From positions 496,001 to 560,000 of the forward strand of contig JBEKRQ010000002.1 in NCBI GenBank assembly GCA_049517655.1: a DNA stretch of 64,000 nt. Reading direction: 5' to 3'. The notes below the pieces were generated by a model, which did no database searches, was not told the origin of the DNA, and worked only from the letters and a program-made list of their open reading frames with translations. The translations under genes were made by a program, and so were the position numbers. Source of the DNA: UBA11358 sp049517655 (GTDB lineage: Bacteria; Verrucomicrobiota; Verrucomicrobiia; Limisphaerales; UBA11358). Positions 8,464 through 16,834 of the stretch are shown piece after piece; positions within the stretch are counted from its first letter, which is position 1, and every line of letters starts with the position of its first letter.

Positions 8464-9444
8464 CTACGAGGTGGCGTTAATCAAACCGGTGATATCGTCT
8501 GAATCCGTGTTGATGTCGGCGAACAACCAGGTCGAGAGATAACGCTCGGTTGACGACGGCACGATGACGACGATTATTTTACCCTTGTTTTCGCGGCGTT
8601 TGGCGACTTGCAACGCCGCCCAAATCGCCGCACCGCTGGAGATGCCGGCGGGGATGCCGTCGAGTTGATTGACCTCTTTTGAAATCGGGCCGGAGTCTTC
8701 TTCATCCACCTCGATGACTTCGTCCACGATTTTCATATTCAGGTTGTCGGGAATGAAACCCGCGCCGATGCCCTGTAATTTGTGCGGACCGGGCGCTCCA
8801 CCGGAAATCACCGCTGACTTTGCAGGCTCGACGGCAATCGCCTTGAAACCGGGCTTGCGTTTCTTGATGACCTCCGCAATGCCGGTGATGGTGCCGCCGG
8901 TGCCGACGCCCGCGACAACAATGTCCACCTTGCCGTCGGTGTCGCGCCAGATTTCCTCGGCGGTTGTGCGGCGATGAATCTCCGGATTTGACGGATTGGA
9001 AAATTGCTGGAGGACGACGCTGTTCGGAATCTGTTTGTGCAATTCCTCGGCTTTGGCAATCGCCCCTTTCATGCCTTTGGCGCCTTCGGTTAAAACCAGC
9101 TTCGCACCAAGAATTTTCAGCAGTTTGCGGCGTTCCAAGCTCATCGTTTCGGGCATCGTCAGGATCAATTTCAATCCACGCGCCGCGGCAACGAACGCCA
9201 GCGCGATGCCGGTGTTGCCGCTGGTTGGCTCGATAAGCACGGTGCCCTGATTGATGGCTCCGGACTTGAACGCGTCATCAATCATTGCCACGCCGATGCG
9301 ATCTTTGACACTGGAAAGCGGGTTGAAAAATTCGAGTTTGAGCAACACATCGGCGACTGCGCCGTGTTTTTTGGCCGTGTGGTTCAACCGCACAAGCGGT
9401 GTATTACCAACGGTTTCAGTAATATCGTTGTAGATGCGTGACAT
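8464..9444 (-). CDS. cysK: Cysteine synthase (O-acetylserine sulfhydrylase)
   Basis: PLP enzyme making L-cysteine from O-acetylserine and sulfide. The PLP lysine is in NPLSSVKDR (about Lys47), the substrate loop is TSGNTGIALA and the phosphate-binding loop is GVGTGGTITG. At 326 residues it is slightly longer than the usual 310 because of an acidic C-terminal tail. It is the last gene of a minus-strand run metY-metX-metW-cysK, 13 bases after metW, so it is probably co-transcribed. The partner acetyltransferase cysE lies far away near 59.3 kb. Confidence 0.96.
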   Translation of the reverse strand: MSRIYNDITETVGNTPLVRLNHTAKKHGAVADVLLKLEFFNPLSSVKDRIGVAMIDDAFKSGAINQGTVLIEPTSGNTGIALAFVAAARGLKLILTMPETMSLERRKLLKILGAKLVLTEGAKGMKGAIAKAEELHKQIPNSVVLQQFSNPSNPEIHRRTTAEEIWRDTDGKVDIVVAGVGTGGTITGIAEVIKKRKPGFKAIAVEPAKSAVISGGAPGPHKLQGIGAGFIPDNLNMKIVDEVIEVDEEDSGPISKEVNQLDGIPAGISSGAAIWAALQVAKRRENKGKIIVVIVPSSTERYLSTWLFADINTDSDDITGLINATS

Positions 9445-9457
9445 ATGATTCCGTGGT

Positions 9458-10105
9458 TCAAATTTGGTATGTTTCTTTTTTTGTCTCCCCGCGTTCCACG
9501 GTGGTGGAGTGGCTGGGAATTGAATTTGCCTGAAGCAGACTTACCGCCTCTTCCGCGCGGAAGTTGGGCAGGAAATGGACTGCGCCGCGCGCATTGAAGC
9601 AGGCGCGTTTGGCTTCACGGACGCCGAGGTCGCGGCAAAACTCCTGAAAATCCAAAAGGGACAGAAAGTGCAGATTATGGGTGCGATACCATGGTGCCGG
9701 CAATGAGCTCGTAATCGGGGTGCGACCCCGGAACAAAATTTGCGCGCGGACGCGGACGTGGGCAAAATTGGCGTAGGAAACGATGACCTCCCGCCCGACG
9801 CGGAACGCCTCGCGGATGATTTCCGCCGGCGAAATCAGTTCCTGAAACGTGCCGAGCAGCAGCACAAAATCAAACGCGCTGTCGCCATACTGATCCAGAC
9901 CGTCGGCGATGTCACTTTGATGCACAGTCAGTCCGCGTTCGACGCAGCGCGCGACAAGGGCGGAATCTTTTTCCACGCCTTCGCCGGTCACCAGCCGGGT
10001 TTGAACCAGGCGGGCGAGAAAGGCGCCGTCGCCGGTTCCCAAATCCAACACGCGGGATTTTTCGGGAATCCATTCCAACACAGTTTTGTAAATGCCGGGG
10101 TGCAT
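9458..10105 (-). CDS. metW: Methionine biosynthesis protein MetW
   Basis: Class I SAM-dependent methyltransferase fold. Its motif I is VLDLGTGDGAFLARL, close to the N-terminus, with LLLGTFQEL further on. MetW is commonly encoded next to MetX and is needed for full homoserine acetyltransferase activity or regulation in some bacteria; its exact substrate is not settled. The start is 3 bases after the metX stop, consistent with translational coupling. Length (215) is normal for the family, with a short charged C-terminal tail. Confidence 0.9.
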   Translation of the reverse strand: MHPGIYKTVLEWIPEKSRVLDLGTGDGAFLARLVQTRLVTGEGVEKDSALVARCVERGLTVHQSDIADGLDQYGDSAFDFVLLLGTFQELISPAEIIREAFRVGREVIVSYANFAHVRVRAQILFRGRTPITSSLPAPWYRTHNLHFLSLLDFQEFCRDLGVREAKRACFNARGAVHFLPNFRAEEAVSLLQANSIPSHSTTVERGETKKETYQI

Positions 10106-10108
10106 GGT

Positions 10109-11290
10109 TTAGTTTCGCGGCTGGCGATATTCGTTTTCGAGGTAATGGCGAACAATGTTCGCGAACGGGGGGTTCTCGATCAGGAACGAGTCGTGGCCGT
10201 AAGGTGTTTCCAGGTTGATGTAGGTCACCGCGACATTGGCGCGCTTGAGCAGGCGAACCAGTTCGCGCGATTGCGACGGCGGATACAGCCAGTCGGACGC
10301 GAACGAGATGACCAGGAAACGCGCGTCCACCCGGCGCAATACTCCCGCCGCCGGGCCGTTCTCAAAAAGGTCGAATTGGTCAACCGCTTTCGTAAGATAA
10401 AGGTAGGAATTCGGATCGAACCGTTTGACAAAACTCTGACCTTGGTGCTGGAGATAGCTTTCCACTGAGAATAATGCCGTTTCGTCTTTGCTCGAATCCC
10501 CGGACTTCTGCCGTTTGCGCCCGAACTTATGGGCCATGCCATACTCGCTGAGATAGGTGACGTGCCCGACCATTCGCGCCACCGCCAGGCCGTGAACAGG
10601 ACGCCGGTCTTCGGAATAATTGCCGTCGTTCCAGTCCGGATCGCTGAGGATGGCATGACGGCCGATTTCGTTGAATGCGATTTGCATCGCAGTATGGGAA
10701 GAGCATGTGGCGATGGGAACGCAGACGCGCACGCGCCCGGGATGTTCCACCGCCCAGACCAACGCCTGCATCCCGCCCATCGAACCGCCGATCACGGCGA
10801 AGAGTTGCAGGATTCCCAGACGGTCGAGCAACTTCGCCTGCACAGCCACAATGTCCCGGACGGTCACGGGAGGAAAACTCATGGCGTATGGTTTGCCGGC
10901 GTCGGGACGCAACGAGGCCGGGCCGGTTGTGCCACCGCAACCGCCCAAAACACTGGCGCAAATGACGAAGAATTTGTCGGTATCAATCGCCTTGCCGGGG
11001 CCAACGTGATAATCCCACCAGCCCGGGCGACCCGTGTCTGGATGCGTGCCTGCCACGTGCGCGTCACCCGACAGGGCGGGGCAAATCAGAATCGCATTGT
11101 CACGCGCCGGGGAAAGCGTCCCCAGCGTTTGATACGACACGTCCACGTGATCGAATGTGAATCCCGACTGGGTCTGCAATCCCGGCAACTTAATCGTTTC
11201 GGTCCGCGTCACCCCCAGTGGCGACTGGTAGTTTATGATCTTTTGATCCTGAAGATCGCCCTGAGCGGTGTTGGTTTGCTGCACGGTCAT
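10109..11290 (-). CDS. metX: Homoserine O-acetyltransferase
   Basis: Alpha/beta hydrolase-fold enzyme converting homoserine and acetyl-CoA to O-acetylhomoserine, the first committed step of methionine synthesis by direct sulfhydrylation. The nucleophile Ser is in the elbow GGSMGGMQAL; the catalytic Asp is in FASDWLYPP and the His in TPYGHDSF. Length 393 is typical. It sits between metY (12 bases upstream) and metW (3 bases downstream). MetX and MetA-type succinyl-/acetyltransferases are unrelated, so the activated intermediate here is predicted from family, not measured. Confidence 0.95.
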   Translation of the reverse strand: MTVQQTNTAQGDLQDQKIINYQSPLGVTRTETIKLPGLQTQSGFTFDHVDVSYQTLGTLSPARDNAILICPALSGDAHVAGTHPDTGRPGWWDYHVGPGKAIDTDKFFVICASVLGGCGGTTGPASLRPDAGKPYAMSFPPVTVRDIVAVQAKLLDRLGILQLFAVIGGSMGGMQALVWAVEHPGRVRVCVPIATCSSHTAMQIAFNEIGRHAILSDPDWNDGNYSEDRRPVHGLAVARMVGHVTYLSEYGMAHKFGRKRQKSGDSSKDETALFSVESYLQHQGQSFVKRFDPNSYLYLTKAVDQFDLFENGPAAGVLRRVDARFLVISFASDWLYPPSQSRELVRLLKRANVAVTYINLETPYGHDSFLIENPPFANIVRHYLENEYRQPRN

Positions 11291-11302
11291 TTTGTTCCCT
11301 CT

Positions 11303-12604
11303 TCAATGCGTTGCTGCCCGCAACGCTTGGTCAATATCAGCCTTGATATCGGCCACGTCTTCGAGACCGATGGAGAGCCGAATGTAATCCGCCGTCACGC
11401 CGGTTTCCTCCTGTTCCGCAGGCGTCAACTGTTGATGCGTGGTCGAGGCCGGATGAATGACGAGGCTCTTGGCGTCGCCGATATTGGCGAGGTGTGAGAG
11501 CAGTTTCACCGAGTTGATAAACTTCTTGCCGGCTTCCAAGCCGCCCTTGATGCCGAATCCGACGAGGCCGCCGAAGCCGTTCTTCAAATACTTCGCGGCG
11601 TTTTTGTGGTCAGGATTGTCCGGCAGGCCGGGATAGACAACCCAGTTCACAAGCGGATGTCTCTTGAGCCAGTGCGCGATCTCCAGGGCGTTGGCCGAGT
11701 GTTTTTGCTGGCGCAACGGCAGTGTTTCCAAACCCTGCAAAAAAAGGAACGCGTTAAACGGGCTGAGCGCCGCGCCGATGTCGCGCAGCAGCGTGACACG
11801 AATCTTGAGGATGAAGGCCACGTTGCCCAAGCCGGGCACATTGTTCAGGGCGTCCCAGTAAACCAAACCGTGGTAGCTGGGGTCCGGCTCGGTAAATTCG
11901 GGGAATTTGCCGTTGTTCCACTTGAACTTGCCGGCGTCCACGATGACCCCGCCAATGGACGTGCCATGGCCGCCGATGTATTTCGTGGCCGACGTGGCAA
12001 GGATGTCCGCACCGTAATCAAACGGCCGCACCAGTCCGATGCCAACGGTATTATCCACAACGAGTGGAATCCCCGCTTCGTGCGCGATCTTTGCAATGGC
12101 CTCGAAGTCCGGCACGTCGAGCTTCGGGTTGCCGATGGTCTCGGCATAAACGGCGCGCGTCTTCGGCGTGATGGCTTTGCGAAATGCTTCCGGGTTGCGC
12201 GAGTTCACGAACTTCACTGTGCGGCCCAGCTTCGGGAACGTGTAGTGGAAAAGCTGGTAGGTGCCGCCGTAGAGATTATTGCCCGCTACAATTTCGTCGC
12301 CCAGCCGCGTGATGGCGAGCAACGAGTAGGTAATGGCGGATTGCCCCGAGGCCACACCCAGCGCGCCGGTGCCGCCTTCAATCGCCGCGACGCGTTGCTC
12401 GAAAACGTCCGTGGTCGGATTCATCAGGCGCGTGTAGATGTTCCCGAATTCCTTAAGGGCGAACAGATTCGCGGCGTGCTCGGTGCTTTTGAAGACGTAG
12501 GATGTCGTCTGGTAAATCGGCACGGCGCGCGCGCCAGTGGTTGGATCGGGCACTTGCCCGGCGTGCAGCGCCAGCGTGTCGAGTTTTTTCGTTGGAATGC
12601 TCAT
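11303..12604 (-). CDS. metY: O-acetylhomoserine sulfhydrylase
   Basis: PLP enzyme of the Cys/Met metabolism fold that makes homocysteine from O-acetylhomoserine and sulfide. The PLP lysine is in SATKYIGGHGTSIGG. Other family blocks are THALHAGQ-like LALHAGQVPDPTTGARAVPIYQTTSY at the start and VNWVVYPGLPDNPDHKNAAKYL near residue 330. The start is the ATG of MSIPTKKLDTLALHAG (433 residues); an open extension of 16 codons is not conserved. It heads the metY-metX-metW-cysK run. Confidence 0.95.
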   Translation of the reverse strand: MSIPTKKLDTLALHAGQVPDPTTGARAVPIYQTTSYVFKSTEHAANLFALKEFGNIYTRLMNPTTDVFEQRVAAIEGGTGALGVASGQSAITYSLLAITRLGDEIVAGNNLYGGTYQLFHYTFPKLGRTVKFVNSRNPEAFRKAITPKTRAVYAETIGNPKLDVPDFEAIAKIAHEAGIPLVVDNTVGIGLVRPFDYGADILATSATKYIGGHGTSIGGVIVDAGKFKWNNGKFPEFTEPDPSYHGLVYWDALNNVPGLGNVAFILKIRVTLLRDIGAALSPFNAFLFLQGLETLPLRQQKHSANALEIAHWLKRHPLVNWVVYPGLPDNPDHKNAAKYLKNGFGGLVGFGIKGGLEAGKKFINSVKLLSHLANIGDAKSLVIHPASTTHQQLTPAEQEETGVTADYIRLSIGLEDVADIKADIDQALRAATH

Positions 12605-12624
12605 AGGTTCGTTATTAGTGGTTA

Positions 12625-12652
12625 ATGATACTGCGCAATCGGCCGGAGGCAA
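12625..12652 (-). promoter_or_regulatory. Putative promoter of the metY-metX-metW-cysK run
   Basis: On the minus strand TTGCCT and TATCAT are separated by 16 bases, about 20 bases ahead of the metY start. Immediately downstream lies AATAACGA, which matches one arm of the palindrome in front of the YezD-like gene. The second arm is missing here, so operator function is only a suggestion. Confidence 0.4.
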
Positions 12653-12740
12653 CTGCGGATCGTGTGAACCTGCGATACGTAGAAATCACATCGCCTGAAA
12701 GCGGGTGCTGACGCCAGACCTCCAAACTGAATCGTGTGCG

Positions 12741-13736
12741 TTAGAATTCCCATTTGGTTGTAATGCCCCAGACACCATTGGCTTCGTGATTCAGCACATT
12801 GCCGAAATGGCCGTACCCGGCGGCCAAGGTCAAGTGTTTGTTGACGACATAAGCGGCGTCCATCGTCCACCAGTCACCCTCGGCGCGCACGAGACTGCCG
12901 ATGGGGCGGTAATCGTTTGGTTGTTGCTTGTATTCCGCCGCCAGTGCGAAATTACCGGTGACGAACACCACCACGTTGCCCTCGAAGAGGTAGCTGTAGC
13001 TGTCGGTGAATCCGCCCAACCCTTCCCAGACACCTTTGGTGGCCCGCCCACCGGCTTCGAGCAATACCGGCCGCGGCAATTGGGTGAACAGTTTCGAGGC
13101 GTAGAGCGTAAAGTCCACGCCGTCGTGATATTTGATGCCGGCATTGGCCAGCGCGCCACCCACATCGTGGTTCAGCTGGTCGAAGCTGTCGTTATACTTG
13201 TAATGCACGCCGGCGGTAACGGCCGGAATCCATTTCTGGTCGAACTCGCCTTCCTTCAAAATTTGGAAGCGCGCGTTGAAGTTATGCAATTGCACTTCGT
13301 CGGTGGGGATGCCGCCGAGCGCCTGCGGCAAATCGCCCAGACCCAATCGGTCCCAGCCATAGCCGAGTTCAAGCCGCTTGAACGGCGATTCGGTGACGGT
13401 AAATGCTTCGAGATTCTGCGCGTGGCCGAGGTTGACGTAGGCAAAGCCGACGCTCGGACGGCCAATGGGCTCGCCGTTGCGCGGCGGATTGACGATGTAG
13501 GCCGACAGCGTGGCAAAGATGCCGCCGTTGCCTTCGATCTGATGCAACGGCAACGGCGCGCCTTTCTCGGCAGGCTTGGCTGCGGGCGCCGGTTGCGCCG
13601 GCGGCGCGGTGGTCTGGGTTTCATCAGCGTTCGCGCCCCAGCCCGCCGCGACCAAAAGCGCGGCAAGCCAGACAGTGGAACGGCTTCGATGACGTTTATT
13701 ATACTTCCCTCTACGGATATGTTGGCTGTTTTTCAT
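12741..13736 (-). CDS. Outer-membrane protein, DUF3034-like
   Basis: A 331-residue exported protein: basic N-terminus, hydrophobic core WLAALLVAAGWG and a probable cleavage after GANA, then a Pro/Ala-rich linker (TTAPPAQPAPAAKPAEKG). The mature part opens LHQIEGNGGIFATLSAYIV, resembling the DUF3034 start, and alternates short amphipathic strands ending in Phe (WGITTKWEF), the beta-barrel C-terminal signature. It lies between the YezD-like gene and the methionine run, all on one strand, so a role in uptake of a sulfur source is a reasonable inference. Substrate and pore formation are unproven. Confidence 0.75.
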   Translation of the reverse strand: MKNSQHIRRGKYNKRHRSRSTVWLAALLVAAGWGANADETQTTAPPAQPAPAAKPAEKGAPLPLHQIEGNGGIFATLSAYIVNPPRNGEPIGRPSVGFAYVNLGHAQNLEAFTVTESPFKRLELGYGWDRLGLGDLPQALGGIPTDEVQLHNFNARFQILKEGEFDQKWIPAVTAGVHYKYNDSFDQLNHDVGGALANAGIKYHDGVDFTLYASKLFTQLPRPVLLEAGGRATKGVWEGLGGFTDSYSYLFEGNVVVFVTGNFALAAEYKQQPNDYRPIGSLVRAEGDWWTMDAAYVVNKHLTLAAGYGHFGNVLNHEANGVWGITTKWEF

Positions 13737-13825
13737 GTTTACATTTCAATCACCAGCAAACTTCCGGTCATCCGGTCAGCAGCTCTTTCTGTTTTATTTT
13801 CACGCCTCCAGCCTTCTGGTCGGCC

Positions 13826-14014
13826 TTAAATGGTTTCTGCGTGAAGATTTTCCAGCCGGATCCGCTCGGTCTTGTCAATCTGCGTGACCTGCGAATCATG
13901 GACAACCACTTGCACCACGCCGTAGCGCAGCGAACCAACTTGGCGGAGGACAATGTCCAGCCAAGCCGGTTTTTTACCAGCACCCTCGATAAATTCGATT
14001 TTGTTCTCGCTCAT
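13826..14014 (-). CDS. YezD-like small protein (DUF2292)
   Basis: A 62-residue protein. The core LDIVLRQVGSLRYGVVQVVVHDSQVTQIDKTERIRL matches the short YezD/DUF2292 pattern, where a helix precedes a two-strand hairpin ending in Thr-Glu-Lys/Arg. In known genomes such genes lie with sulfur and cysteine metabolism genes under CymR-type Rrf2 control; molecular function is unknown. Here an Rrf2 gene is just upstream on the same strand, and a strong promoter overlapped by a perfect palindrome lies directly in front. Confidence 0.85.
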   Translation of the reverse strand: MSENKIEFIEGAGKKPAWLDIVLRQVGSLRYGVVQVVVHDSQVTQIDKTERIRLENLHAETI

Positions 14015-14046
14015 TTTAAGTCTTTCTCAATTAATTTTCATCATCA

Positions 14047-14071
14047 AATAACGACCAAATATATCGTTATT
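14047..14071. promoter_or_regulatory. Perfect palindrome, likely repressor operator
   Basis: AATAACGA and TCGTTATT are exact inverted repeats separated by 9 bases. The palindrome overlaps the -10 and start region of the promoter for the YezD-like gene. Its position and the neighbouring Rrf2 gene suggest an Rrf2 (CymR-like) operator; this is inference. Confidence 0.6.
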
Positions 14072-14096
14072 CTATACCACAAGTCAGGACTGTCAA
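14069..14096 (-). promoter_or_regulatory. Promoter of the YezD-like gene
   Basis: Minus-strand TTGACA, a 16-base spacer and TAGAAT: a perfect -35 and a good sigma-70-type -10. It points at the YezD-like gene and possibly the outer-membrane protein gene beyond it. Confidence 0.7.
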
Positions 14097-14115
14097 CTGC
14101 TTTTCTGATTTTTTT

Positions 14116-14577
14116 CTAAATACCGTCTCCGCCAATAAAAACGGCGTAAACCTCTTGTTTTGAGACTGGAGAACCTTTGGCCACTTCAGCCAGCGTCGCC
14201 CGTTCCATTACGCCGGTCACATAATTTCGTGCATCAAGGAAAACGCGGCGAAAACGGCAGACTGGTTCCTGTGAACAGCGTTTGTAGGCCGTGACTGAAA
14301 CACACCCAATTGGGGCTAAAATGCCGTCAAAATGACGCACCACCTCACCCATCGTAATCTTGGCAGGACTTTTTGAGAGGATGTATCCGCCACGCATTCC
14401 CGCCACGCTGTTCACCCAGCCTTGAGTTTTGAGATCGAGCATAATCTGCTCAAGAAACCGCTTGGGAATATCATTCCGCCGGGCTAATTCGCGAATGGGA
14501 ATCGGCGCTCCGCCATAATGATCCACCAGAGTGAACAAAGCGCGCAGTGCGTAGTCTATTTTTTTTGAAACGCGCAT
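14116..14577 (-). CDS. Rrf2-family transcription regulator
   Basis: A 153-residue winged-helix repressor. The opening MRVSKKIDYALRALFTLVDHYGG, the recognition segment IPIRELARRNDIPKRFLEQIMLDL and the wing GGYILSKSP are characteristic of Rrf2. Three cysteines (about 92, 101, 107; CVSVTAYKRC...VC) could ligate an iron-sulfur cluster as in IscR/NsrR, although the spacing C-x8-C-x5-C differs from IscR. Context with YezD-like, metYXW and cysK genes points to cysteine/sulfur control in the manner of CymR. Its own promoter contains a small inverted repeat, so autoregulation is plausible. Confidence 0.92.
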   Translation of the reverse strand: MRVSKKIDYALRALFTLVDHYGGAPIPIRELARRNDIPKRFLEQIMLDLKTQGWVNSVAGMRGGYILSKSPAKITMGEVVRHFDGILAPIGCVSVTAYKRCSQEPVCRFRRVFLDARNYVTGVMERATLAEVAKGSPVSKQEVYAVFIGGDGI

Positions 14578-14585
14578 GATAAAAG

Positions 14586-14613
14586 ACGATAATCCTAGTC
14601 GGATTTAAGTCAA
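14586..14613 (-). promoter_or_regulatory. Promoter of the Rrf2 gene with internal inverted repeat
   Basis: Minus-strand TTGACT, 16 bases, TATCGT. Between the two boxes lies AATCC-TAGTC-GGATT (plus-strand reading), a 5+5 inverted repeat positioned where a dimer would block polymerase. It does not match the palindrome in front of the YezD-like gene. Confidence 0.5.
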
Positions 14614-14650
14614 CACTTCTTTTCCATGAGCCATCCGTCACGGGCTTTGC

Positions 14651-15739
14651 TTAACTGATAATCCGGTGTCCCTCGTCGAGGAAAATGCCCTTGAAATTCA
14701 TCTCCAATGCCTGTGGGTTGGTGGCTTTGGCCAACGCCTCTTTCTCAGTCACACGGCCCATTTTAACCAAATTGAACAATGATTGGTTGAATGTGAGCAT
14801 TCCGTCATCCATGCCGGTTTCGATGGCAGTGGGCAATTTGTCGAGGCGGTTCTCTTCAAGAAGTTTCCTTACCATCGGCGTGTTAATCATAATCTCCAGC
14901 GCCGGGGTAAGTTTCCCGTTCACCATGTTGACCATGCGCTGGCAAATCACAGCCCGCAACGTGCCTGCAATTTGCCGGCGAATTTGTTCGCGTTCCTCAA
15001 CTTTGAAAAAATCAAGAATGCGATTGATGGATTGCGATGCGTTGGTCACGTGCAGGGTGGACAAGATGAGATGCCCTGTCTCCGCCGCGCTCATAGCCGA
15101 GAAAAAACTGATGTTGTCGCGCATTTCGCCGATCATGATGACATCAGGGTCCTGGCGCAGAATGTGGACGAGCGCGTTGTGAAAGGACAGTGTGTCGAGA
15201 CCGATCTCGCGTTGTTCAATCACCGATTGATTGTCTTCAAAAACATATTCAATCGGGTCTTCGAGTGTGATAATGTGTTTTTTGAAATTGTCGTTGATGT
15301 GTTCAATCATCGCCGCAAGCGTGGTGGACTTGCCACAGCCGGTCGTCCCTGCCAGAAGCACGATGCCCCGCGGCGATTCCGCGACTTTTTTAATCTGCTC
15401 CAGCAAGCCAAGTTCTTCAAAGCTTGGCACGTGCGTTTTGACGAAACGCATGGACAAACACCATTGGCCGCGCTGCTGAAATAAATTGGTGCGAAACCGG
15501 CCGATGCCCGAAACGAAATAGGAAAAATCAATTTCACGCTCTTCCTCCAACCGCTTGCGCAAATGAGGTGGCGTGATGGTTTCGACGATTTTCGCCATCC
15601 ATTCCACCGTCGGGAAGGGCGAATCCACCGCGATGAGTTCACCGTTAATGCGAATAATAACCGGCGTGCCGTCTTTCAGGTGCACATCCGAGGCCGCGCC
15701 ATCGACGGCTGCTTTCAAAATGCGATAAAAAGCTTCCAT
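14651..15739 (-). CDS. pilT: Type IV pilus retraction ATPase PilT-like
   Basis: Hexameric secretion ATPase that depolymerises pili for twitching motility, or the PilU-like accessory. Walker A is GTTGCGKSTT, the Asp box reads HIITLEDPIEYVF, the Walker B region is ILRQDPDVIMIGEMRD and the His box is TGHLILSTLHVTNA. The N-terminal PAS-like domain starts MEAFYRILKAAVDGAASDVHLKDGT. The ATG gives 362 residues; a GTG two codons earlier is possible. No other pilus genes are adjacent. Confidence 0.93.
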   Translation of the reverse strand: MEAFYRILKAAVDGAASDVHLKDGTPVIIRINGELIAVDSPFPTVEWMAKIVETITPPHLRKRLEEEREIDFSYFVSGIGRFRTNLFQQRGQWCLSMRFVKTHVPSFEELGLLEQIKKVAESPRGIVLLAGTTGCGKSTTLAAMIEHINDNFKKHIITLEDPIEYVFEDNQSVIEQREIGLDTLSFHNALVHILRQDPDVIMIGEMRDNISFFSAMSAAETGHLILSTLHVTNASQSINRILDFFKVEEREQIRRQIAGTLRAVICQRMVNMVNGKLTPALEIMINTPMVRKLLEENRLDKLPTAIETGMDDGMLTFNQSLFNLVKMGRVTEKEALAKATNPQALEMNFKGIFLDEGHRIIS

Positions 15740-15804
15740 GCGCACAGATTAGCAAATTCGTTTTCAAACGCCAGCCAAGAAAGGTTGTGTTCTAATTTGC
15801 CTCC

Positions 15805-15876
15805 GGAGCGCGGGCTTCAGCCCGCTTCGGCGCCCAAATGACAAGGGACAACGAAGCGGCATAAATGCCGCGCTCC
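15805..15876. repeat. Dispersed palindromic element (GGAGCGCGG...CCGCGCTCC)
   Basis: A 72-base element with inverted termini GGAGCGCGG and CCGCGCTCC, and inner arms CGCTTCG and CGAAGCG. Each half is itself a small hairpin (GCGGGCTTCAGCCCGC on the left; GCGGCATAAATGCCGC on the right). It lies between divergent pilT and the MTA phosphorylase gene. Confidence 0.7.
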
Positions 15877-15945
15877 TTCAATTAGGACATTACCCCAAGA
15901 AAAACACTGGCGACTTTTTGCCGCGGCAATGCTATAAAGCTGCGC

Positions 15946-16809
15946 ATGTCGAAGCATCGCATTGGAATCATCGGCGGCACGGGACTTTACAACATCGAAG
16001 GCTTCACAAACCAGAAATGGGTGAAGGTCAAAACACCATTCGGTTCGCCATCGGATGATTTGCTCACGGGCAGGCTGGCCGGACGCGATGTGGTTTTTCT
16101 GCCCCGACATGGCCGCGGCCACCGCATTTTGCCGGGCGAGCTGAATCATCGAGCCAACATCTGGGCGATGAAAAAGCTCGGCGTTGCCTGGATCATCAGC
16201 GTCAGCGCGGTCGGTTCGTTACAGGAGAAATACAAACCGTGCGACATTGTGCTCATTGACCAGTTTTTTGACCGCACCAAGCGCGGTTTTGAACACACGT
16301 TTTTTGGTCGCGGCATCGTGGCGCACATCGCGTTCGCGCATCCGATTTGCGGGGAATTGCGCCGGATTCTTTTGAAAACCGCGCGCGATTGCAAAGCCCA
16401 AGCCCACGATGGCGGCACTTATGTGAATATGGAAGGCCCGGCGTTCAGCACACGAGCCGAGTCATTGACCAATCACCACGCTGGTTACGATGTGATTGGC
16501 ATGACCAATCTCGGCGAAGCCAAATGCGCCCGTGAAGCTGAAATTGCCTACGCCACGCTGGCAATGGTGACGGATTATGACTGCTGGAAGGAAAACGGGG
16601 AACACGTCACGCTCGAAATGATTTTGCATAATCTCCATTGCAACGCGGAGATTGCCAAACAAATCGTCGCCCGCGCCATCTTGCAGATTCCCGCCCAGCC
16701 GAATTGGCCGTGCCACTCCGCGTTGAAAAATGCGATACTGACTGACAAAAAACTCTGGCCGACGAAAACAAAGAAGGAATTGAAACCGATTTTAAAAATG
16801 TATCTGTGA
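15946..16809 (+). CDS. mtnP: S-methyl-5'-thioadenosine phosphorylase
   Basis: Trimeric purine-nucleoside-phosphorylase family enzyme that cleaves methylthioadenosine to adenine and methylthioribose-1-phosphate, recycling sulfur from polyamine synthesis. Start MSKHRIGIIGGTGLYNIEGF carries the phosphate-binding GGTG. Further marks are LPRHGRGH, ISVSAVGSL and the substrate segment NMEGPAFSTRAES, followed by GMTNLGEAKCAREAE and VTDYDCW. At 287 residues it fits the MTAP group. Other methionine-salvage genes are not adjacent. Confidence 0.94.
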   Translation: MSKHRIGIIGGTGLYNIEGFTNQKWVKVKTPFGSPSDDLLTGRLAGRDVVFLPRHGRGHRILPGELNHRANIWAMKKLGVAWIISVSAVGSLQEKYKPCDIVLIDQFFDRTKRGFEHTFFGRGIVAHIAFAHPICGELRRILLKTARDCKAQAHDGGTYVNMEGPAFSTRAESLTNHHAGYDVIGMTNLGEAKCAREAEIAYATLAMVTDYDCWKENGEHVTLEMILHNLHCNAEIAKQIVARAILQIPAQPNWPCHSALKNAILTDKKLWPTKTKKELKPILKMYL

Positions 16810-16834
16810 CCGGGATTTTTGACCGGCCAGTCGT

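Noticed and set aside
12605..12740. SAM-type riboswitch ahead of metY
   Set aside because: The leader after the proposed promoter is only about 20 bases, and no SAM-I/II/SAH consensus words were found.
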